Of a stretch of DNA of 53,409 nt, positions 48,440 through 53,409 are shown piece by piece. The stretch comes from Bacteroidales bacterium (GTDB lineage: Bacteria > Bacteroidota > Bacteroidia > Bacteroidales > Bacteroidaceae), in the NCBI GenBank assembly GCA_004557185.1, contig SFEP01000007.1, forward strand, positions 1 through 53,409, read 5' to 3'. The notes under the pieces are model-generated. The model saw nothing but the letters and a program-made list of their open reading frames with translations. It was not told where the DNA came from and did no database searches. The number at the start of each line of letters is the position of its first letter. Position 1 is the first letter of the stretch. Both the position numbers and the translations under genes were made by a program.

Positions 48440-51291
48440 GTGAGTCAGCACAAAGCTGGATAAAGATACGGGGAGCCCGCGTGCACAACCTAAAAAATGT
48501 GGACGTGGACCTGCCGCGCTACGCCCTCGACGTCATCACCGGCCTCAGCGGCTCAGGCAAGAGTTCGCTGGCCTTCGACACGCTCTACGCCGAGGGGCAG
48601 CGCCGCTACATCGAAACATTCTCGGCCTACGCCCGCAATTTCCTGGACCACATGGAGCGGCCCGACGTAGACCACATCTCGGGGCTCTCACCCGTCATCA
48701 GCATCGAGCAGAAAACCACCAACCGCTCGCCCCGTTCCACCGTGGGCACGGTGACGGAGATATACGACTTTCTGCGTCTGCTCTATGCCCGTGCCGGCGA
48801 GGCTTACAGCTATGTCTCGGGCGAACGCATGGTGCGCTACACCGAGGAGCAGATTGTAGACCTCATACTGAGCCAATACGAGGGGCAGCGCGTCCTCCTG
48901 CTCGCCCCCTTGGTGCGCAGCCGCAAGGGCCACTACAAGGAACTCTTCGAGCAGGTGCTCAAGAAAGGCTTCCTCACCGTGCGCTGCGACGGCCAGCTGC
49001 GCGAAATTGAGAAGGGCATGAAGCTCGACCGCTACAAGAACCACGACATCGAAGTGGTGGTGGACAAACTCGCCGTGCAGGCCAAGGACGGCGAACGGCT
49101 GCGCAAGAGCGTGGCGCAATGTCTGCTCACGGGCAGCGGCCTCATGATGCTGCTCGACGCCGCCTCGGGCCAGGCACGCTACTACTCGCGCCAACTCATG
49201 TGCCCCGCAACGGGCCTCTCCTACCGCGAACCGGCGCCCCACAACTTCTCCTTCAACTCCGCACAGGGGGCCTGCCCCAAATGCAAAGGGCTGGGCGTGG
49301 TGAACATCATGGACTACGACAAGGTGGTGCCCAACCCCGCTCTCAGCATACGCGAGGGCGGACTGGCGCCGCTGGGAAAATACCGCAACGCCCTTATCTT
49401 TTGGGAAATCGAGAGCATTCTGCAACACCACGACTGCGACCTCAAGACGCCCATACGCGACATTCCTGAGGACGCCATGAACGAGATTTTCAACGGCACG
49501 GCCTCGCGGCTTCGCATTCCAGCCGCCATTGCCCACACCACCGACGACTATTACGTAGACTTCGAGGGCTTGGTGAAATATGTGCAGCAAATGGCCGATG
49601 CCGAAATGACGGCTGCCGCCCAGCGCTGGGCCGAGCAGTTCTCGAAGACGGCCGTGTGCCCCGAATGCCACGGCGCACGCCTCAACCGCGAGGCCCTGTC
49701 GTATCGCTTTGCAGGGCATAACATAGCCCAACTGGCCGACATGGACATACGCGAGCTCTACGACTTTCTGCAAGGCGTGGAGCCGCAGCTCGACAACCGA
49801 CAGCGCGCCATTGCCCACGAAATTCTCAAAGAACTGCTGGGCCGACTCGGCTTTCTGCTCGACGTGGGACTGGACTACCTCAGCCTCTCACGCCCCAGCA
49901 CCACCCTCTCGGGCGGCGAGAGCCAACGCATACGGCTGGCTACGCAAATCGGGTCGCAACTGGTGAATGTGCTCTACATACTCGACGAGCCCAGCATCGG
50001 GCTGCACCAGCGCGACAACGTACGCCTCATCGAGTCGCTCAAGAAGCTGCGCGACGTGGGCAACACGGTAGTGGTCGTAGAGCACGACAAGGACATGATG
50101 CTCAGCGCCGACTATGTGGTCGACATGGGGCCGCGCGCCGGAAGGCTGGGCGGCGAGGTGGTGTTTCAAGGCACACCGCACGACATGCTCCGCCGCGACA
50201 CGCTCACCTCGCGCTACCTCAACGGCAGCCTCGGCATTGCTGTGCCCGCCACGCGGCGCAAGGGCAACGGCCACGTGCTGCGACTGGTGGGGGCTCGGGG
50301 TAACAACCTGAAAAACGTGACGGTCAGCTTCCCCCTCGGCACGCTCATCTGCGTGACGGGCGTTTCGGGCAGCGGCAAGTCGACACTGGTAAACGACACC
50401 CTGCTCCCCATTCTCTCACAGCACTTCTACCGCTCCCTCACCGAGCCCCTGCCCTACGACCGCCTCGAAGGAATGGAGCACATCGACAAGGTGGTGGCCG
50501 TCGACCAAAGTCCGCTGGGACGCACACCGCGCTCCAATCCCGCCACCTACACGGGAGTGTTCAGCGACATACGCTCGCTCTTCGTGGGGCTGCCCGAGGC
50601 CAAAATGCGGGGCTACAAACCGGGGCGTTTCAGCTTCAACGTGCGCGGCGGACGCTGCGAAACGTGCAAGGGCAACGGCTACAAAAACATCGAAATGAAC
50701 TTTCTGCCCGACGTGCTCGTGCCCTGCGAAACGTGCCACGGCAAGCGCTACAACCGCGAAACGCTCGAAGTGCGCTTCAAGGGAAAAAGCATTGCCGACG
50801 TGCTGGAGATGACCATCAACCAGGCCGTAGAGTTCTTCGAGAACGTGCCGCACATTCTCCATAAAATAAAGGTGCTGCAGGACGTGGGCCTGGGCTACAT
50901 CAAACTGGGCCAGAGCTCCACCACCCTCTCAGGCGGCGAGAGCCAGCGCGTAAAGCTGGCCACCGAACTGGCCAAGCGCGACACAGGCCGCACCGTCTAC
51001 CTGCTCGACGAGCCCACCACGGGGCTGCACTTCGACGACATACAGGTGCTCCTGCAGGTGTTGCAGCAACTCGTCGACAAGGGCAACACGGTCATCATCA
51101 TCGAGCACAACCTCGACGTCATCAAGGTGGCCGACCATCTCATCGACATGGGGCCCGAGGGCGGACGCGGCGGCGGCACACTGGTGTTTGCCGGCACGCC
51201 CGAGCAGATGGCCGCCAGCGGCAAGGGCCACACCGCCCCCTTCGTCAAGGCCGAACTCGAGGCCGCAAGCCAGATGGCACAGCCCACCTGA
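48436..51291 (+). CDS. uvrA: Excinuclease ABC subunit A
   Basis: UvrA finds DNA lesions with UvrB in nucleotide excision repair. The 951-aa product has two ABC ATPase halves: Walker A GLSGSGKSS (near residue 36) and GVSGSGKST (near 642), and signatures TLSGGESQRIRLA and TLSGGESQRVKLA. Zinc-finger cysteines are in CPKCKGLG, CPECHGARLN, CETCKGNGYK and CETCHGKRYN. Walker B Asp-Glu is in YILDEPSIGLHQRD and YLLDEPTTGLHFDD. Length is normal. The ATG overlaps the preceding stop codon by four bases, implying coupled translation with the secreted CHU_C protein. Confidence 0.98.
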   Translation: MSESAQSWIKIRGARVHNLKNVDVDLPRYALDVITGLSGSGKSSLAFDTLYAEGQRRYIETFSAYARNFLDHMERPDVDHISGLSPVISIEQKTTNRSPRSTVGTVTEIYDFLRLLYARAGEAYSYVSGERMVRYTEEQIVDLILSQYEGQRVLLLAPLVRSRKGHYKELFEQVLKKGFLTVRCDGQLREIEKGMKLDRYKNHDIEVVVDKLAVQAKDGERLRKSVAQCLLTGSGLMMLLDAASGQARYYSRQLMCPATGLSYREPAPHNFSFNSAQGACPKCKGLGVVNIMDYDKVVPNPALSIREGGLAPLGKYRNALIFWEIESILQHHDCDLKTPIRDIPEDAMNEIFNGTASRLRIPAAIAHTTDDYYVDFEGLVKYVQQMADAEMTAAAQRWAEQFSKTAVCPECHGARLNREALSYRFAGHNIAQLADMDIRELYDFLQGVEPQLDNRQRAIAHEILKELLGRLGFLLDVGLDYLSLSRPSTTLSGGESQRIRLATQIGSQLVNVLYILDEPSIGLHQRDNVRLIESLKKLRDVGNTVVVVEHDKDMMLSADYVVDMGPRAGRLGGEVVFQGTPHDMLRRDTLTSRYLNGSLGIAVPATRRKGNGHVLRLVGARGNNLKNVTVSFPLGTLICVTGVSGSGKSTLVNDTLLPILSQHFYRSLTEPLPYDRLEGMEHIDKVVAVDQSPLGRTPRSNPATYTGVFSDIRSLFVGLPEAKMRGYKPGRFSFNVRGGRCETCKGNGYKNIEMNFLPDVLVPCETCHGKRYNRETLEVRFKGKSIADVLEMTINQAVEFFENVPHILHKIKVLQDVGLGYIKLGQSSTTLSGGESQRVKLATELAKRDTGRTVYLLDEPTTGLHFDDIQVLLQVLQQLVDKGNTVIIIEHNLDVIKVADHLIDMGPEGGRGGGTLVFAGTPEQMAASGKGHTAPFVKAELEAASQMAQPT

Positions 51292-51346
51292 ACCGAAACG
51301 AAACAACAATTCATCTCATAATAACTTTTTTAATTCATTCAATCCT

Positions 51347-52909
51347 ATGTTTGAAGGACAACCTAAAGGCCTCTGGGCGCTGGCACTCGCCAACACGGGC
51401 GAGCGCTTCGGCTACTACACCATGCTGGCCGTGTTTATCCTCTTCCTGCAAGCCAATTTCGGCTATACCCCCGGCGTGGCAGGCGGCATCCAGGCCACCT
51501 TCCTGATGCTCGTCTACTTCCTGCCCATCATCGGCGGCATTGCGGCCGACAAGTTCGGCTTCGGGCGCATGGTCACCACGGGCATCTTCATCATGTTCCT
51601 GGGCTACGCGCTCCTGTCCGTACCCTTGGGCAGCAACTGGGTGGCCGTGGCCGTCATGGGCGCCGCACTGGTGCTCGTGAGCTTGGGCACGGGCCTCTTC
51701 AAGGGCAACCTGCAAGTCATGGTGGGCCGCCTCTACGACGAGCCCAAGTATGCCGACAAGCGCGACAACGGTTTCTCACTCTTCTACATGGCCATCAACA
51801 TCGGCGCCATGTTTGCGCCCACCGCAGCCATCATGATTATGAAATGGGCACAAACCTCGCTCGGCGTGAGCGAGGCCGACTCCTACCACTTTGCCTTTGC
51901 CGTGGCCTGCGCCAGCCTCATTCTGAGCATCGGCATTTACTACGCTTTCAGCAGCACCTACAAGCATGTGCTGGCAAGTGAAGACAAGGGACAAAAGGCC
52001 GTGGCCAAGCGCGTGGAGGCTGAAAAAGAGGCCGCCAAGCAGCCCGAACTCACCAAGGAGCAGACCAAAGAACGCATTGTGTGCCTGGCGCTCGTGATGG
52101 GTGTGGTCATCTTCTTCTGGATGGCCTTCCACCAGAACGGTGTGACGCTCACCTTCTTTGCCCGCGACTACACGGAAACCTCGGCTACGGGTGTGCAGGG
52201 CATGGCCTTCGACGTAACGAACCTCGTGGCCTGCATCTTCATCGTCTACGGTCTGTTCGGCGCCTTCCAGGCCAAGAGCAGCAAGGCGCTGGCCTACGGC
52301 GTGCTGGCCATCGCGGCCGGTGCCTGCTACTTAGGCTATCAGTACCTGCACACGCAGGACGCCGTCACCGCCGTCGAGGCTCCCATCTTCCAGCAGTTCA
52401 ACCCCTGCTTTGTGGTGGCACTCACGCCTGTCAGCGTAGCCTTCTTCTCGTGGTTGGGCAAGCACGGCAAGGAGCCTTCGAGCCCGCGTAAAATCGGCAT
52501 GGGTATGCTCGTGGCCGCAGCCGCCTTCGGTCTCATGATAGCCGGCTCCATGGGCTTGCTGAACCCCATGGACCAGACCGCAGCCATCGAGGCTGGCGCC
52601 GACCCGAAGCGCGTCACGGCCAACCTCCTCATCGGCACCTACCTCGTGCTGACGCTGGCCGAACTGCTGCTTTCGCCCATCGGCATCAGCTTTGTGAGCA
52701 AGGTAGCCCCGCCCAAGTATGCAGGCCTCATGATGGGCTTGTGGTTCGGCGCTACGGCGCTGGGCAACCAGCTGGTGATGATTCCCGCCATTCTGTGGGA
52801 CGCCAACGTTTCGCTGCCCTACATCTGGGCCGTGCTTGCAGGCATCTGCATTCTCAGCGCCCTCTTCATTTTCAGTGTGCTGAAGAAGCTCGAAAAGGTG
52901 TCGAAATAA
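51347..52909 (+). CDS. POT/PTR family peptide MFS transporter
   Basis: The 520-aa product is a proton-coupled oligopeptide transporter of the inner membrane with about 14 helices. GYYTMLAVFILFLQ and the PTR2 signature FSLFYMAINIGAMFAPTAA are clear. The usual ExxER motif of helix 1 reads NTGER here (Asn16, Glu19, Arg20), so the first Glu is Asn. A cytosolic Lys/Glu-rich segment (about 205-245) lies between the two bundles. The frame is open to 51188 across the uvrA end, but MFEGQPKGLWALALANTGER at 51347 is the natural start. It may be co-transcribed with uvrA, 55 bases upstream. Confidence 0.93.
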   Translation: MFEGQPKGLWALALANTGERFGYYTMLAVFILFLQANFGYTPGVAGGIQATFLMLVYFLPIIGGIAADKFGFGRMVTTGIFIMFLGYALLSVPLGSNWVAVAVMGAALVLVSLGTGLFKGNLQVMVGRLYDEPKYADKRDNGFSLFYMAINIGAMFAPTAAIMIMKWAQTSLGVSEADSYHFAFAVACASLILSIGIYYAFSSTYKHVLASEDKGQKAVAKRVEAEKEAAKQPELTKEQTKERIVCLALVMGVVIFFWMAFHQNGVTLTFFARDYTETSATGVQGMAFDVTNLVACIFIVYGLFGAFQAKSSKALAYGVLAIAAGACYLGYQYLHTQDAVTAVEAPIFQQFNPCFVVALTPVSVAFFSWLGKHGKEPSSPRKIGMGMLVAAAAFGLMIAGSMGLLNPMDQTAAIEAGADPKRVTANLLIGTYLVLTLAELLLSPIGISFVSKVAPPKYAGLMMGLWFGATALGNQLVMIPAILWDANVSLPYIWAVLAGICILSALFIFSVLKKLEKVSK

Positions 52910-52933
52910 GCACTCCTTCCCTACCCCTACATG

Positions 52934-52966
52934 CGCTCCGCCGCGGCCCTCAGCCACGGCGGAGCG
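52934..52966 (+). terminator. Terminator of the peptide transporter gene
   Basis: CGCTCCGCCG pairs perfectly (10 bp) with CGGCGGAGCG; the inner CGG/CCG can add pairs. TTTGCGTTTG follows. It lies 24 bases after the stop codon. Confidence 0.75.
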
Positions 52967-53059
52967 TTTGCGTTTGCAGGGTGCCGCGGCGCGGTGTTGC
53001 GCCCATGCCGCCTGCCACGAAGGCATGCGGCTCGGCCACGACGGGATGCGAGGAAAGGC

Positions 53060-53148
53060 GTTGCACACGGCCGAGGGCAACGTCGCACACGGCCATGGAC
53101 AACGTTGCACACGGCCATGGGCAACGTCGCACACGGCCACGGGCAACG
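53060..53148. repeat. 22-bp tandem repeat, four copies
   Basis: GCACACGG occurs at 53063, 53085, 53107 and 53129, exactly 22 bases apart, within a unit like GCACACGGCCATGGGCAACG. Unlike the other repeats in the window its step is 22, not 21. Confidence 0.92.
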
Positions 53149-53409
53149 CGCGGAGCGGGAGGGAAAAACGAGAAAGTGGGAGTTTTTTTGTTTTTGAAGA
53201 CTGGCTGTCAGAGGGTTGCGTATAGGAGTACGAAAAAGGGCGATTTGTCCAATATTTTCACCGCATGGGTCGGCCTTGCGAGGCTATGTGCAGGGTTCTT
53301 CGCCTATTTCACGCAGGAGGCGGCAGTGGCGGGGTGGTTGTGGCAGTGGCCGGACATCTGCGGGAAGGTGACCGGGCTGCATCGCGTGCAAGACGGCTGA
53401 TTTCGGGGG
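53149..53409. other. Window end without a recognisable gene
   Basis: These 261 bases include a T run near 53185 and no TAnnTTTG promoter. Open frames here resemble nothing I know. A gene start may lie beyond the window. Confidence 0.4.

Noticed and set aside
53060..53148. The 22-bp tandem repeat as part of the 21-bp system
   Set aside because: Its step is exactly 22 in all three intervals, so it does not belong with the 21-bp repeats.

Overview
The window reads as chromosomal DNA of a GC-rich Bacteroidales bacterium, most like Prevotellaceae. The signs are promoters of the Bacteroidetes type (TTTG, about 20 bp, then TAnnTTTG), few Shine-Dalgarno sites, an outer-membrane beta-barrel with a carboxypeptidase-regulatory-like domain, a type IX secretion (type B) C-terminal domain, a PadR/PspC pair and an FtsL-like protein of the Bacteroidetes kind. 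I see no rRNA, IS element, prophage or cas gene. There is one tRNA (Lys, anticodon TTT).

Layout. 0-6 kb: M20 deacylase (-), acyl-CoA ligase, prfB, a 47-aa membrane protein and a CYTH protein (+). 6-9.4 kb: tRNA-Lys and an AI-2E-family permease (-), divergent from rsmI and a coiled-coil lipoprotein (+). 9.5-11.4 kb: a two-gene cassette of an SMC/OLD-like AAA ATPase and a DUF4435 (TOPRIM-like) protein, a possible defence module. 11.7-14.8 kb: a large outer-membrane barrel. 15.4-23.2 kb (-): lipoprotein, alaS, MATE pump, flavin reductase, tilS, radical SAM protein, rplS. 23.8-27.6 kb (-): a multidomain secreted GH31 glycosidase. 28.2-32 kb (+): padR, pspC-like, umuD, umuC. 32.4-42.8 kb (-): the first part of the division/cell-wall (dcw) cluster, mraZ-rsmH-ftsL-ftsI-murE-mraY-murD-ftsW, which stops after ftsW. 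43.3-45.8 kb: divergent tdh and kbl for threonine breakdown to glycine. 46.1 kb: RlpA-like protein (-). 47.7-52.9 kb (+): a secreted CHU_C protein overlapping uvrA, then a POT peptide transporter.

The most unusual signal lies between the genes. Seven elements are each exactly 72 bp, bounded by GATGC and usually GCATC. They fall into two families with different sequence (TACGTAAAA-type and CCGTGGAAG-type) but the same internal plan: a core motif recurring every 21 bp at element positions 21, 42 and 63. A third AT-rich array near 23.5 kb repeats a 9-bp motif about nine times, again at 21-bp steps. Other short repeats here have offsets of 21, 42 or 63 bp. Two composite copies, about 200 bp and nearly identical in inverted orientation, bracket the whole mraZ-ftsW block. 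Function is unknown; helical phasing (two turns) suggests arrays of protein-binding sites, or a repeat-generating process with a 21-bp step.
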